Of a DNA stretch of 64,000 nucleotides, positions 23,151 through 31,576 are shown in pieces (positions within the stretch are counted from its first letter, which is position 1; each line of letters opens with the position of its first letter). Under the pieces are notes generated by a model that searched no databases, was not told the DNA's origin, and was given only the letters and a program-made list of their open reading frames with translations. Both the position numbers and the translations under genes were made by a program. The stretch spans positions 1-64,000 of the forward strand of contig DATEDC010000099.1 in the NCBI GenBank assembly GCA_035286585.1, in the 5' to 3' direction. Source of the DNA: DSOS01 sp035286585. GTDB lineage: Bacteria; Chloroflexota; Anaerolineae; Anaerolineales; UBA4823.

Positions 23151-25084
23151 TGACGCCCCTGCCTTGCCAAGACTTGCTCTAGCACCTGCAGTGAGAAGCG
23201 CCGCCCAATCACGGAAGCGACACGTAAAGTGCGCTTCACCTCATCGGGCAGGCGGTCGATCCGGGCTAAAAGTAAGCTTTGGAGATTATCCGGGATATCC
23301 ATCATGTCAATCGATCCCTCAGCCATCCAGCCCCCATCCCTTTGCACGACGATCTCGCGGTCAATCAACATGCGGATGATTTCCTCAACAAAAAACGGGT
23401 TGCCCTCGGCTTTCTTAAGGATGATTGTGCGGATATTTTCAGGAAGGGCTTCAATTTCCAATAAATTCGCGACCAGCTGGCGGCTATCTTCTTCAGATAG
23501 AGAGTGGAGCTGCACCTCTACCAGGCTGTTACCCATCTGCTCTCGAGTTGCATTTATCAATCGCCAACCGGGCGCATCCATGTCGGGGCGGGTCAGAAAA
23601 CAAAATAGAATTGGCACCTCGTTGGCTAAAGGGAGCAATTTCGTCAGCAATTCAACCGAAGATGGGTCAGCCCAATGCAAATCTTCACACACCAGGATCA
23701 GCGGCTGTTGAGCAGCATTGGCGAGCAAGATACGCCGGATCGCAGACAGATACTTATTTTGCAGGCTTTGCGGGTCGAACAGGCGAATTCGCTCTAGAAC
23801 AGCGGGCTCTAAAGGCAAGGAGAGGAGATGCCCGATGAAAGGAGTGATCTCTTCCGCCTGTCCACCGACCAGGTCTTTGATCATTTGGAGCAAGCGAGTG
23901 TAGCTCTCGTCGCCGCTGGGTTTGCCAATCAATCCCAACGTCGAGCGCAACAGATCAATCAATAGATGATATGCCAGACCTTGACCATAAGAAAGGCAGT
24001 GACCTTCGATCCATTCCAGTGGTGCAATTTCTGTTTCTTTTTTTAGTAATAGGGCTTTCCACTCGGCAATTAGACGCGATTTTCCCAACCCCGCTTCTCC
24101 GAGGATCAGCGCGGCTCGTCCCAGACCAGCCCGGACCACATCTGCCAGGTGGAGCAGTGCGTTCAGCTCCGCATGACGTCCGACCATTGGGCTTTCCAGG
24201 CCCTGTATGCCCCGCATCTTGCCAGGTTTGCTTTTGGGTTTCACTACCTCGTAGATTTGGATGAGATCGGATTTTCCTTTTATACTGATCTTCCCGAGAT
24301 CCCGACACTCGAAAACGGGGGTAATAAAGCGGTACGTGTTTTCAGCGATTAACACAGTCATCGGGCGGGCAGCGGATTGCAGCCGCGCCGCCAGATTGAT
24401 TGCGTCCCCCATGGCAGTGTACTCGTATACCAGATTGCTGCCTACATCTCCGACCACTACAGGTCCAGTGCTCAACCCGACCCGAATAGCGAAGTCAATT
24501 CCATGTATCCGGCGCACTTCCTCAGCATAGCGACGTGTGGTTGAAACGATTTCGAGCGCGGCATGGGCTGCCCTTATTGGATCATCCTCGTGGGCGACAG
24601 GCGCCCCAAAGAACGCCAGCAGTCCGTCTCCCATCAAGCGGGCAATTGTGCCCTCATACATATAGACAGCAGGGACCAAGAGATCGAAGGCCTGATTCAT
24701 GACCTCTGTCCAATCTTCTGGATCCATGTGAGCCGCAAGCTCAGTGGAACCGACCACGTCGGCGAACAACGCAGTGACAACACGGCGCTCGCCGGATAGA
24801 TGGGCGACGGAGCGGATTTTTTCCGCCAGCGCAGTTGGCGTGTTTGCCACCAGGCGAGCCAGGCGTGGGTCTGCAGAAGGCGGGGCAGGACGCCTCTCTT
24901 GTTCTCGTGTAAGCGAATCCACGCCTGGTTTTGTGTCCAGGCGGTTGCCACACTGTTTGCAGAATTTAGCCGAAGCAGCGTTGATTGTTCCGCAGTTCAG
25001 GCATTTGCGCTCCAGCATGCTGCCGCAGTTCTGACAAAATTTCGCGTCGGATGGGTTTTCGAATGAGCAGGTGGGACAGATCAT
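23147..25084 (-). CDS. zinc-ribbon / class III adenylate-guanylate cyclase / AAA ATPase
   Basis: 645 residues. N-terminal double zinc ribbon (CPTCSFENPSDAKFCQNC; CLNCGTINAASAKFCKQC). About residues 95-280 are a class III nucleotide cyclase: metal Asp in TALFADVVGSTELAA, second metal Asp in LMGDGLLAFFGAP, and the transition-state Asn/Arg in MGDAINLAARL, so it looks catalytically competent. About 300-640 is an AAA/NACHT-like ATPase with Walker A LGEAGLGKSRL and Walker B LILVCEDLHWADP. It ends in a region normally followed on the same chain by TPRs, here encoded by the overlapping gene. Expected product cAMP, which could feed the cNMP-binding kinase encoded nearby. ATG 25084. Confidence 0.9.
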   Translation of the reverse strand: MICPTCSFENPSDAKFCQNCGSMLERKCLNCGTINAASAKFCKQCGNRLDTKPGVDSLTREQERRPAPPSADPRLARLVANTPTALAEKIRSVAHLSGERRVVTALFADVVGSTELAAHMDPEDWTEVMNQAFDLLVPAVYMYEGTIARLMGDGLLAFFGAPVAHEDDPIRAAHAALEIVSTTRRYAEEVRRIHGIDFAIRVGLSTGPVVVGDVGSNLVYEYTAMGDAINLAARLQSAARPMTVLIAENTYRFITPVFECRDLGKISIKGKSDLIQIYEVVKPKSKPGKMRGIQGLESPMVGRHAELNALLHLADVVRAGLGRAALILGEAGLGKSRLIAEWKALLLKKETEIAPLEWIEGHCLSYGQGLAYHLLIDLLRSTLGLIGKPSGDESYTRLLQMIKDLVGGQAEEITPFIGHLLSLPLEPAVLERIRLFDPQSLQNKYLSAIRRILLANAAQQPLILVCEDLHWADPSSVELLTKLLPLANEVPILFCFLTRPDMDAPGWRLINATREQMGNSLVEVQLHSLSEEDSRQLVANLLEIEALPENIRTIILKKAEGNPFFVEEIIRMLIDREIVVQRDGGWMAEGSIDMMDIPDNLQSLLLARIDRLPDEVKRTLRVASVIGRRFSLQVLEQVLARQGRQ

Positions 25085-25096
25085 CCTTGGGTTCTG

Positions 25097-25756
25097 TTAA
25101 CCGGTCGCGAGGCGGAAAAAAATCCAGATTGCGCAAACAACACCGATATCGGTCAAGAGCGCTCTCCAACGATGTTTGCCAACATACGGCAGTATTGCTA
25201 TGGCGCTGGCTGCAAGCGCTGTGGTCCTGGGAACGCTGGTGGCTGTCAGGAGCAGGGTGAGCAGTGCGCCGCGAGTGAGCATGCGCGGCAAATATTGGGC
25301 CTGCACCTCTGCCTGGTAGGTTGGTGAGGCATAAACCATGATGCGCTCGCTGATATACCATACATACATCGCCAACAGGTAGCTGGTTCCGAGAATAGCC
25401 CACTGAGGGTCAAAAGGCGGAGCGATATCACCCAGAGCAGCTTGAATCCGGGCTGCGAGTATCCAGATCGTCAGGTAATGAATACATTGATCCACGATGT
25501 AAGGTACGACCACCCATTTTGGGCGGAGTTTGTAGATCACGTTTTTAGCCACATCGATTATGAAATGCAGACCAGCCAGAACTGCAAGGTAAGGCCACAG
25601 GCGCCCTCGCTCTGCGCCTACCAGGAGGAGCGTCATAACCAGGTGAACTCCGGCATGGATGGCGACAAACAGGGTGCGGCGTTTATTGCGCAGGATCCAT
25701 GAAAATTGCAGCGGGTAGTCGGCCAAGAAGTGGGCAAGCAAGATATGCCAAACCAT
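25097..25756 (-). CDS. DUF3307 membrane protein
   Basis: 219 residues with about six hydrophobic helices. The opening LLAHFLADYPLQFSWILRNK with the H-x-L-A-D-Y/F-P/x-L-Q pattern, then AIHAGVHLVMTLLL, GLHFIIDVAKN and VDQCIHYLTIWIL, match the DUF3307 family of small integral membrane proteins with conserved His/Asp residues. Function is unknown; the intramembrane His and Asp suggest metal or lipid chemistry. It lies five bases after the sensor kinase and 12 before the cyclase, so the signalling genes are probably one transcript. Confidence 0.85.
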   Translation of the reverse strand: MVWHILLAHFLADYPLQFSWILRNKRRTLFVAIHAGVHLVMTLLLVGAERGRLWPYLAVLAGLHFIIDVAKNVIYKLRPKWVVVPYIVDQCIHYLTIWILAARIQAALGDIAPPFDPQWAILGTSYLLAMYVWYISERIMVYASPTYQAEVQAQYLPRMLTRGALLTLLLTATSVPRTTALAASAIAILPYVGKHRWRALLTDIGVVCAIWIFFRLATG

Positions 25757-25761
25757 GATAT

Positions 25762-27591
25762 CTACCCACTTGCCAGCAGGCGTTTGTGTGTGGCGCGCAT
25801 ACAGGTATCCATGACCACCATTAATCCTGCATCTTGGGCGCTTTGGGCTGCTGCTTCGTTGACGATCCCTTCCTGCATCCAGACCACCTTCGCCCCGATT
25901 TTGATCGCCTGCTCCACAATCGGGGGCACGGCCTCGCTGCGCCGGAAAATCAAGACGACATCGACGGTTTCAGGGAGCGCCAGCAAATCTGGGTATGCCT
26001 TTTCTCCTAACGCCTCAGTCAGGTATGGGTTTACCGGGAAAATGCGGTAGCCGGCTTTTTGCAAATAGGCTGGCACACTATGCGCCGGCACCTCGGGTCG
26101 TTCCGAGAGACCGACAACAGCGATGTTCCGGGTTTCGAGGAGAATGCGCTTCAGTTTTTCGTCGTCAGATTCCCGGTTGTTGAATGTAGCAAGAGGATTT
26201 TGGTCAACTTTTTCGAAATTGATCGGCAGATAGACCGTGAAGCAAGTTTTGCCGGGTTTGGAATATACTTTTATTTCGCCGCCGTGTTTCAGAATGATGT
26301 TATAACTGATGTTCAAGCCCAATCCTGCGCCTTTGCCGACGGGCTTGGTGGTGAAGAACGGGCTGAACAGCTTGTTCTGTATATCCTCCGGGATTCCCGC
26401 GCCGGTGTCCTGGATTTCAACGACCACCCAATCGCCATCCTGCCACGTGCGCAAAGTCAGATCACCCCGCCCATCCATTGCATCGATGGCGTTGTCGATC
26501 AGGTTGGTCCACACCTGGTTCAGCTCGCTGCCATAAACCTGGATGCGAGGTAAATCTGTTGCGTACTCGCGGCGCACGTTGACACCGGTTTTCAATTTGC
26601 CGCGCAGCATTACCAGGGTGTTATCCAATCCCTCGTGCAGGTCAACCGCCTGAACCGGAGCCTGGTCAAGATATACGTAACTCTTCAAGGATTTGACAAT
26701 CTCGCTAATCCGGCTGGCTCCTTGACCGATCTCTTCCAGCAAGGTATAAGTACCCACGGTTGGTTCCAGCCAGGCGAGCAAGGTTTCCAGACTTTCGCCC
26801 TGAAATGCCTCCAACAAAGACCGGATTCGTCTGTCAGGATACCCCAGGGTTACCAGAACAGGAGCGTAATTCCAGGGCTGTTGAATGCCAGCTTTTTCCA
26901 GCCAGCTTTCGGCTTCATCTTCTCTATCGCTGCGGGTCAGGCTGTCGATGTCTGTAGGCCTTGCGGCGGCAGTTTGGGCAAGGCTGTTCAACTCTAAGAG
27001 ATTATCTAACTGCGCTGGAATGAGGGATATCCGATACAGGCGCTGGCTGGCTTGCTGGAGGGCGGAGAATATAGATTTCAATTGCTCTGCGCCTCGTCCA
27101 GCGGCTGAAGCTGGATTATTGAGCTCATGGGCAATGCCTGCGGTTAGGGTGCCAAGCTGCGCCATCTTCTCACTCTGGCGCAGAACTAATTCAGTGGAGC
27201 GCAGACGGGCAGTGATGGTGTGCAGCAAGGCGCGCGCCGCAGATGGGCTGGTGTTTAGTAAGTTATTAAGCTGCTCGTGCCCAATCGCTAATAATAAGCT
27301 GTCTGAGCGCGCCCGCACCGTGGCAAAGCGCGGCGCGGACTCCAGCAGCGACATCTCACCAATCACTTCGCCCGGTTTGCGCACAGCAAGAAGCACGTTA
27401 CGCCCCCCGGATGTTTTCAGGATTTCGATTTCGCCTTGTTGGATTACAAAGGCGCTGTCGCCGGGGCTGCCCTCTGTAAAAAGCTCTTCGCCGGCTTTCA
27501 AGCTGACCTCGGCTACCATCTCACACAGGCGTTCCAGATCTTCATCTGGCAGGTCGGCAAACAAGGGTATTTTTTTCAGGAATTCATACAT
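25762..27591 (-). CDS. cyclic-nucleotide-binding domain / histidine kinase / CoA-binding domain fusion
   Basis: 609 residues, apparently soluble. Residues 9-125 are a CRP-type cyclic-nucleotide-binding domain with the phosphate-binding cassette GEMSLLESAPRFATVRA (Arg88). Residues about 140-470 are a histidine kinase: phospho-acceptor His155 in GIAHELNNPASAAG, N-box NLIDNAIDAMDG, G1 DTGAGIPEDI and G2 GKGAGLGLNISYN. Residues about 485-609 are a CoA-binding Rossmann domain (IAVVGLSERPEVPAHSV ... YRIFPVNPYL ... KIGAKVVWMQEGIVNE) normally a separate protein (YccU-like). With the receiver/reductase fusion and the cyclase next door, it is the best candidate kinase of that receiver, integrating cAMP and possibly a CoA or nucleotide ligand. 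No transmembrane segment. Confidence 0.9.
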   Translation of the reverse strand: MYEFLKKIPLFADLPDEDLERLCEMVAEVSLKAGEELFTEGSPGDSAFVIQQGEIEILKTSGGRNVLLAVRKPGEVIGEMSLLESAPRFATVRARSDSLLLAIGHEQLNNLLNTSPSAARALLHTITARLRSTELVLRQSEKMAQLGTLTAGIAHELNNPASAAGRGAEQLKSIFSALQQASQRLYRISLIPAQLDNLLELNSLAQTAAARPTDIDSLTRSDREDEAESWLEKAGIQQPWNYAPVLVTLGYPDRRIRSLLEAFQGESLETLLAWLEPTVGTYTLLEEIGQGASRISEIVKSLKSYVYLDQAPVQAVDLHEGLDNTLVMLRGKLKTGVNVRREYATDLPRIQVYGSELNQVWTNLIDNAIDAMDGRGDLTLRTWQDGDWVVVEIQDTGAGIPEDIQNKLFSPFFTTKPVGKGAGLGLNISYNIILKHGGEIKVYSKPGKTCFTVYLPINFEKVDQNPLATFNNRESDDEKLKRILLETRNIAVVGLSERPEVPAHSVPAYLQKAGYRIFPVNPYLTEALGEKAYPDLLALPETVDVVLIFRRSEAVPPIVEQAIKIGAKVVWMQEGIVNEAAAQSAQDAGLMVVMDTCMRATHKRLLASG

Positions 27592-27604
27592 CTACAGCCT
27601 GGCC

Positions 27605-27937
27605 TCATGGGGTGAATAATTCTGCATCAGGATAGCACCAAATCCAATCTTCGCCCGGCTCGAATGACTTGATCAATGGGTGCCCGGTAGCGTGGAAATG
27701 CTTGGTGGCATGCTTGTTCTTGGAATTATCACAGCAGCCCACATGCCCACAGATCATGCACAGGCGCAGATGCACCCATTCATCGCCTAACTGAAGGCAT
27801 TCCTCGCAGCCATCGGCGCTGGGGATCACGTTCTGCACCTGGTCCATATGAGAGCACACTTGCGAGTCGATATCTCCAGTTGCCAGCAATCCATTTACCC
27901 AGTCAACCAGCTTTAGGCGAGATTTATGATCACTCAT
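27605..27937 (-). CDS. UBP-type zinc-finger protein
   Basis: 110 residues with the zinc finger of ubiquitin-specific proteases: CEECLQLGDEWVHLRLCMIC, GHVGCCDNSKNKHATKHFHA and GHPLIKSFEPGEDWIWCY. The spaced Cys/His ligands (CxxC, CxxC, C, HxxxH) are complete. Bacteria lack ubiquitin; the bacterial versions are short stand-alone proteins often seen near redox and sensor genes, by recollection. ATG 27937 has GGAGGT three bases upstream, closer than usual; GTG-type starts upstream are possible. It precedes the sensor kinase gene by 13 bases and is likely the first gene of the signalling transcript. Confidence 0.88.
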   Translation of the reverse strand: MSDHKSRLKLVDWVNGLLATGDIDSQVCSHMDQVQNVIPSADGCEECLQLGDEWVHLRLCMICGHVGCCDNSKNKHATKHFHATGHPLIKSFEPGEDWIWCYPDAELFTP

Positions 27938-28051
27938 TGGACCTCCAAAATAAGATGAGCCGCTTTGTAATGCCGCCAACGACCTGGGCTCGAATTAAGT
28001 GTGTATTATAAGATATATTATGTCTAATTCCTTGTATGTTTCGGTTCCTTA

Positions 28052-28789
28052 TTACCTAAACCACTTGTGATACCACAACTGCATGGTTTTGCTGGTGAAT
28101 CCATTGCGCTGGTACAGGCGTTGCGCCTCCAGATTGCGCCCCTGGGTTACAACCTCTACTGCAGAGGCGCGCTGATTGCTGAACCAGTTCAAAGAAGCCT
28201 GCACCAATAAACCTCCCAGGCCGCGCCCGCGGGCATGCTCACTTACCCCGACCAGCTCGATCTCTCCCAGAGTTCTACCGGATTCTAATCGACAGGTGAT
28301 AAAACCTGCTGCACTGCGGTCAATTTCTGCCACGAGCACGGCTTGCGCCCTGCCGTGGCAGCTCTTCGCAATCCATACCGCGTACATCTCGGCGCTCTTT
28401 TCGGGCGAAAAGAAGGGGTCGAAGAAAAAACGCGTTTGGGTAAAGCTGAGGCGTGCAATCCTCTCCAGCTCTGCCAGGTCATTTTCATCCCAGCTACGGA
28501 TGATCACGCCGTCAGGTGGGACAGAACTGCCTCCCCAAGAATCCAGGCTCCTGCCCAGGGTCAAGCGCATATCCACGAATCGGAACCCCGCGTCCTCCGC
28601 CGTGCGGATGGTGTGGTTATCATGGGCATCCGCCAGCAGGTAGAGGCAGTCGATCTGCATGGTTTGGCACCAGGTGCGAGCAGACTGCCAGGATTGGGGA
28701 TTCATCCGGCTATCCAGGTAGCGAGCGATCCGGCAACCGAAAAAGTCCGAATCCCAGGTCAGGAACTGGCAGGGTTCAGATGGATTCAT
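28052..28789 (-). CDS. GNAT-family N-acetyltransferase
   Basis: 245 residues. The N-terminal half starts QFLTWDSDFFGCRIARYL, the opening of WecD-like sugar-amine acetyltransferases. The C-terminal half carries the GNAT core: IELVGVSEHARGRGLGGLLV (motif A, acetyl-CoA pyrophosphate loop) and AQRLYQRNGF (motif B). ATG 28789 overlaps the GT2 stop by 14 bases, indicating translational coupling; an upstream start at 28831 would overlap more. With the neighbouring glycosyltransferase this suggests acetylation of an amino sugar destined for a lipid-linked or surface glycan. Substrate uncertain. Confidence 0.82.
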   Translation of the reverse strand: MNPSEPCQFLTWDSDFFGCRIARYLDSRMNPQSWQSARTWCQTMQIDCLYLLADAHDNHTIRTAEDAGFRFVDMRLTLGRSLDSWGGSSVPPDGVIIRSWDENDLAELERIARLSFTQTRFFFDPFFSPEKSAEMYAVWIAKSCHGRAQAVLVAEIDRSAAGFITCRLESGRTLGEIELVGVSEHARGRGLGGLLVQASLNWFSNQRASAVEVVTQGRNLEAQRLYQRNGFTSKTMQLWYHKWFR

Positions 28790-29747
28790 GGGATGGTTCG
28801 CCCCCGGGGATGATCTCTTCGCGGATGACATAGGAGGGCTTGTCCATCATTCGGAAGTGCATCCGCGCCAGGTATTCGCCGATGATCCCCAGGGCGAATA
28901 ATTGCACGCCCGAGAAGATAGCGATGGTAGAAGCCAGAAACGGGAAGCCTGGGACGCTGCCTCCCTGGATAATGTAGCGCCCGAGCACATAGATCAGCAC
29001 AATTCCGCCGAACAAGGCGAAAAGGAAGCCCAGCATGCTGGCGAGCTGCAATGGCAGCACGCTGAATCCGGTCATCATATTGAGGGCATGGATCACCAGC
29101 TTGCGGAATGTGTAATTCGATTTACCCGCCAGACGCAGATCGTGCCTCACCGGTACCGAGGCGAAGCGAGTGGTAGCCCAGGTCAGCAGCACGTCGATGG
29201 AAACAAATGGGCCCTGATAGTTTTCGAAGGCATCCCTCAGGCGGGTGCGAAAAGCGCGTAAGGCGCTCACTTTGCGGGCGGTTTCCGCGCCCATGGCGCT
29301 CTGCAAAGCTAGCTTGGTCACCTGCGAGGCGATGTCGCGCCACAGGCCGTGCTGCTCATGCTGTGGCGTGCCGTAGACCACATCGTGACCTTCATCCAGC
29401 TTCTCCAACAGCAGGTGTAGCTCCTCCGGGGGGTGCTGCAGGTCGTCATCCATGGTGATGATGAACTCATACTGCGCCGCACGGACGCCGGCTAATAAAG
29501 CGTTATGCTGCCCATAATTGCGCATCATGTTGATGGCGTGAAGCCAGGAATACTCCTGACTGAGGGCCGCGATCTTTTCCCAGCTCCGATCAAGGCTGCC
29601 GTCGTTTACCAGGATTACTTCGTAATTCTCGCTCAAGGCGGGGAGCGAACCCCCCAGGCGAGCCAGAAGCGCCTCCAGACTGGCTTCGCTATTGTAAACG
29701 GGGATAACAATTGAAAGACTGTTTACATACATATGAAACAAATCCAT
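28776..29747 (-). CDS. GT2 glycosyltransferase, polyprenyl-phosphate sugar synthase type
   Basis: 323 residues. GT-A domain at the N-terminus: LSIVIPVYNSEASLEALLAR, VNDGSLDRSW, the metal-binding DDDLQHPPEELHLLL, and a DxSxG-like region ending near 220; then two C-terminal membrane helices (LGFLFALFGGIVLIYVLG and IFSGVQLFALGIIGEYLAR), with GEYLARMHFRMMDKPSYVIRE, as in ArnC/DPM synthases. It makes polyprenyl-phosphate-linked sugars at the membrane. ATG 29747 or the in-frame ATG at 29732 can serve as start. It shares its upstream region with the IS flank. Confidence 0.9.
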   Translation of the reverse strand: MDLFHMYVNSLSIVIPVYNSEASLEALLARLGGSLPALSENYEVILVNDGSLDRSWEKIAALSQEYSWLHAINMMRNYGQHNALLAGVRAAQYEFIITMDDDLQHPPEELHLLLEKLDEGHDVVYGTPQHEQHGLWRDIASQVTKLALQSAMGAETARKVSALRAFRTRLRDAFENYQGPFVSIDVLLTWATTRFASVPVRHDLRLAGKSNYTFRKLVIHALNMMTGFSVLPLQLASMLGFLFALFGGIVLIYVLGRYIIQGGSVPGFPFLASTIAIFSGVQLFALGIIGEYLARMHFRMMDKPSYVIREEIIPGGEPSHESI

Positions 29748-30000
29748 ATTGGGTTTATATTTCCCACAATCAGATCATCAACCCAGGAGGTGATGGTCAT
29801 ACAAATACCCCCGAATTTTACCAGAGAGGGATTTACCAAAACATCTGAGTTTATTCCCCTTGCAGATATTTTAACGACTGCTGCGCCGACTAACAACTCG
29901 CCTCCAACCTGTCTGCAAGTCCTAACCCGGTTGAGGCGAACGCGCCGCTCAGCGTGAGCGCTACCATTGATGATACTGTTACGGGTTGTGCGGATTCTTG
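29748..30000. other. intergenic flank left of the IS, with no convincing gene
   Basis: A 253-base spacer between the GT2 gene (minus) and the IS. It includes GGAGGTGATG at 29787-29796, but the ATG is too close to the ribosome site and the 54-codon frame behind it has no recognisable content. The last eight bases (29993-30000, GATTCTTG) are the left copy of the IS target duplication. Confidence 0.5.
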
Positions 30001-31432
30001 GGTAGTGTATCTTTCATTCATGAAATACAAAAAGGGACTTGATCAACCTGTAAAATGTGGTTGCTACCCCACAAGCCACAGGAGATCAAGTCATGCCGAT
30101 TGTACCCATTGGGAGCCTTTTTCTGCAAGTACCCGCAAGCGATACACCAAGATTTGCACACGAATTGTGCGCTGTGCTGGAAGAGCAAATCCGACAAGTG
30201 GTTGGGCGCTGCCTGGAAGAAGCATTGGAAACCGAAGTTGAGCGATGGTTGGGGCGAAAGCGGCATGTGCGCCGACGGAAAACCAAAGGTCAGCGGGTCG
30301 AAGTACGCTGTAGCCGGTGCTTCAGTCATGAGCGGCGGCGTTTTCGGCGCAATGGGCACTACCAGCGTAGATTGGATACCCGCTGGGGACGGGTAAAGAT
30401 CGACGTTCCGCAGCTGATCTGCGAGTGTGGTGGCAATGTGTGCCTTTCGTTTCGGACTTTGCGACGTGGGCAGCGCATTTGGCATGATCTGGAATGGGAA
30501 GTCCTTGTGAATTATGAGCGAGGCTTGAGCTACCGACAAATCAAAGCAGACTGGGATCAACTTCTGGGAAGTTCTGTTGGGTTACGCACGCTGAACCGAC
30601 GAGTGCTGGCACTGGATAGCGACGGTTTGCCAGCCCGTCCTTGGATGAAAGGCGAGGTACCTCCTGTCGTCCGCCTGGATGGCATCTGGATTACGGTAAT
30701 GTTCCCGACTGGCAAGACCCATACCGACCGGATGGGACGCAAACGCCTGGTCAAACACGCCAAGAAAGTCCCCATCCTGGCTGCACAGGGTGTCTGGCCC
30801 TTGAGCGAAAAGACCTGCTTGTTGGCCTGGGTTAGAGCGGATGGCGAAGACACTGCCAGTTGGCAGCAGTTTCTTGAACAATTGTACGAGGCTGGCCTCA
30901 CCCCCAAGAACGGCTTGGCCTTGCTGGTAGCCGATGGCAGCCCTGGTTTGCTGGCTGCTCGCGAAAATGTGTATTGGACGACCCCTTTGCAACGCTGTGT
31001 CTTTCACAAACTACGTAACCTCGCCCAAGCCCTCACCTTGCCAGCCAACCTCGATCGCCAGGCGGGACGAGGGTATCGTACCCAATTCCTGCGCCAAGCC
31101 GCTCACATCTGGCAGGCCTCTACCGAAACCGAAGCCCGCCAGTGTTACGTCGTGTTTTCTCAGCAGTGGCAATCCGAACAACCGAAAGCCATCCGCACTT
31201 TGCAGAACGATTTTGAAGCCACCTTGACCTTCTATGCCGTTCAAGAGCAAGCCGCTGAACGCAACGAAGTCTGGCCATCTCATTTGCTACGCACCACCAG
31301 CCCTTTGGAACGCACCTTCCGGGACTTCCGTCGCCGTTATCGCCTGGCGGTCTTGTTTCACTCCGATGCCGGCGCTAGATCTACCACCTCTCAATTGGCT
31401 GCCCGTTTTTCATGAACCAAGGATACACTAAC
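30001..31432 (+). mobile_element. IS256-like insertion sequence, complete, 1,432 bp
   Basis: Left end GGTAGTGTATCTTTCATTCATG... and right end, read inward, GTTAGTGTATCCTTGGTTCATG...: about 25-bp inverted repeats with four mismatches (30001-30025 and 31408-31432). The element is flanked by identical 8-bp direct repeats GATTCTTG (29993-30000 and 31433-31440), the size expected for IS256-type elements. One transposase gene fills the element. It looks intact and recently mobile because the duplication is perfect. Confidence 0.93.
30093..31415 (+). CDS. IS256/mutator-type DDE transposase
   Basis: About 440 residues. An N-terminal region rich in Arg/Cys includes ECGGNVCLSFR, the central part has VVRLDGIWITVM (first catalytic Asp), LVADGSPGLLAARENVYW (second Asp), and PLQRCVFHKLRNLAQAL with the IS256 C/H motif QRCxxHxxRN, and the last part RTTSPLERTFRDFRRRYR with the catalytic Glu. 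ATG 30093 has AGGAG eight bases upstream; the GTG at 30057 is also in frame. The gene is uninterrupted, so the enzyme is probably active. Confidence 0.92.
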   Translation: MPIVPIGSLFLQVPASDTPRFAHELCAVLEEQIRQVVGRCLEEALETEVERWLGRKRHVRRRKTKGQRVEVRCSRCFSHERRRFRRNGHYQRRLDTRWGRVKIDVPQLICECGGNVCLSFRTLRRGQRIWHDLEWEVLVNYERGLSYRQIKADWDQLLGSSVGLRTLNRRVLALDSDGLPARPWMKGEVPPVVRLDGIWITVMFPTGKTHTDRMGRKRLVKHAKKVPILAAQGVWPLSEKTCLLAWVRADGEDTASWQQFLEQLYEAGLTPKNGLALLVADGSPGLLAARENVYWTTPLQRCVFHKLRNLAQALTLPANLDRQAGRGYRTQFLRQAAHIWQASTETEARQCYVVFSQQWQSEQPKAIRTLQNDFEATLTFYAVQEQAAERNEVWPSHLLRTTSPLERTFRDFRRRYRLAVLFHSDAGARSTTSQLAARFS

Positions 31433-31437
31433 GATTC

Positions 31438-31466
31438 TTGACATTTCCACCGCCGAAGAGTAAAAT
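31438..31466 (+). promoter_or_regulatory. promoter of the aromatic biosynthesis operon
   Basis: TTGACA (31438-31443, perfect -35), 17-base spacer, TAAAAT (31461-31466, one mismatch -10). The TTG of the -35 box is the end of the IS target duplication, so the sequence is intact next to the insertion. Transcription would start near 31473, shortly before the leader peptide. Confidence 0.8.
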
Positions 31467-31492
31467 TGCCTTCAATCAAGGACAGCTATCCG

Positions 31493-31576
31493 GTGAACAA
31501 AGTCAAGTTCGCTCGTTATTACGCTTACTACTATTATTTCGGCATCGACTCTTCGACTGCCGTTGGTAGCGTTTAA
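31493..31576 (+). CDS. Tyr/Phe-rich leader peptide of the aromatic operon attenuator
   Basis: A 27-codon frame from GTG 31493 to TAA 31574-31576, preceded by AAGGA about ten bases upstream. Residues 6-16 are FARYYAYYYYF: six Tyr and two Phe codons in eleven positions. This is the hallmark of a ribosome-mediated attenuator sensing charged tRNA-Tyr and tRNA-Phe, as in the classic leaders of amino-acid operons. It lies between the promoter and a strong terminator, upstream of tyrosine pathway genes. The remaining residues (GIDSSTAVGSV) are not special. Translation in vivo is untested. Confidence 0.8.
   Translation: MNKVKFARYYAYYYYFGIDSSTAVGSV

Noticed and set aside
23140..23160. Programmed -1 frameshift at the cyclase/TPR junction
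   Set aside because: No slippery heptamer of the usual X XXY YYZ type lies near the ATGA overlap.
29793..29957. 54-codon frame with GGAGGTG directly before ATG, left of the IS
   Set aside because: Ribosome site is only two bases from the ATG, composition is unremarkable, and no family resemblance could be seen.
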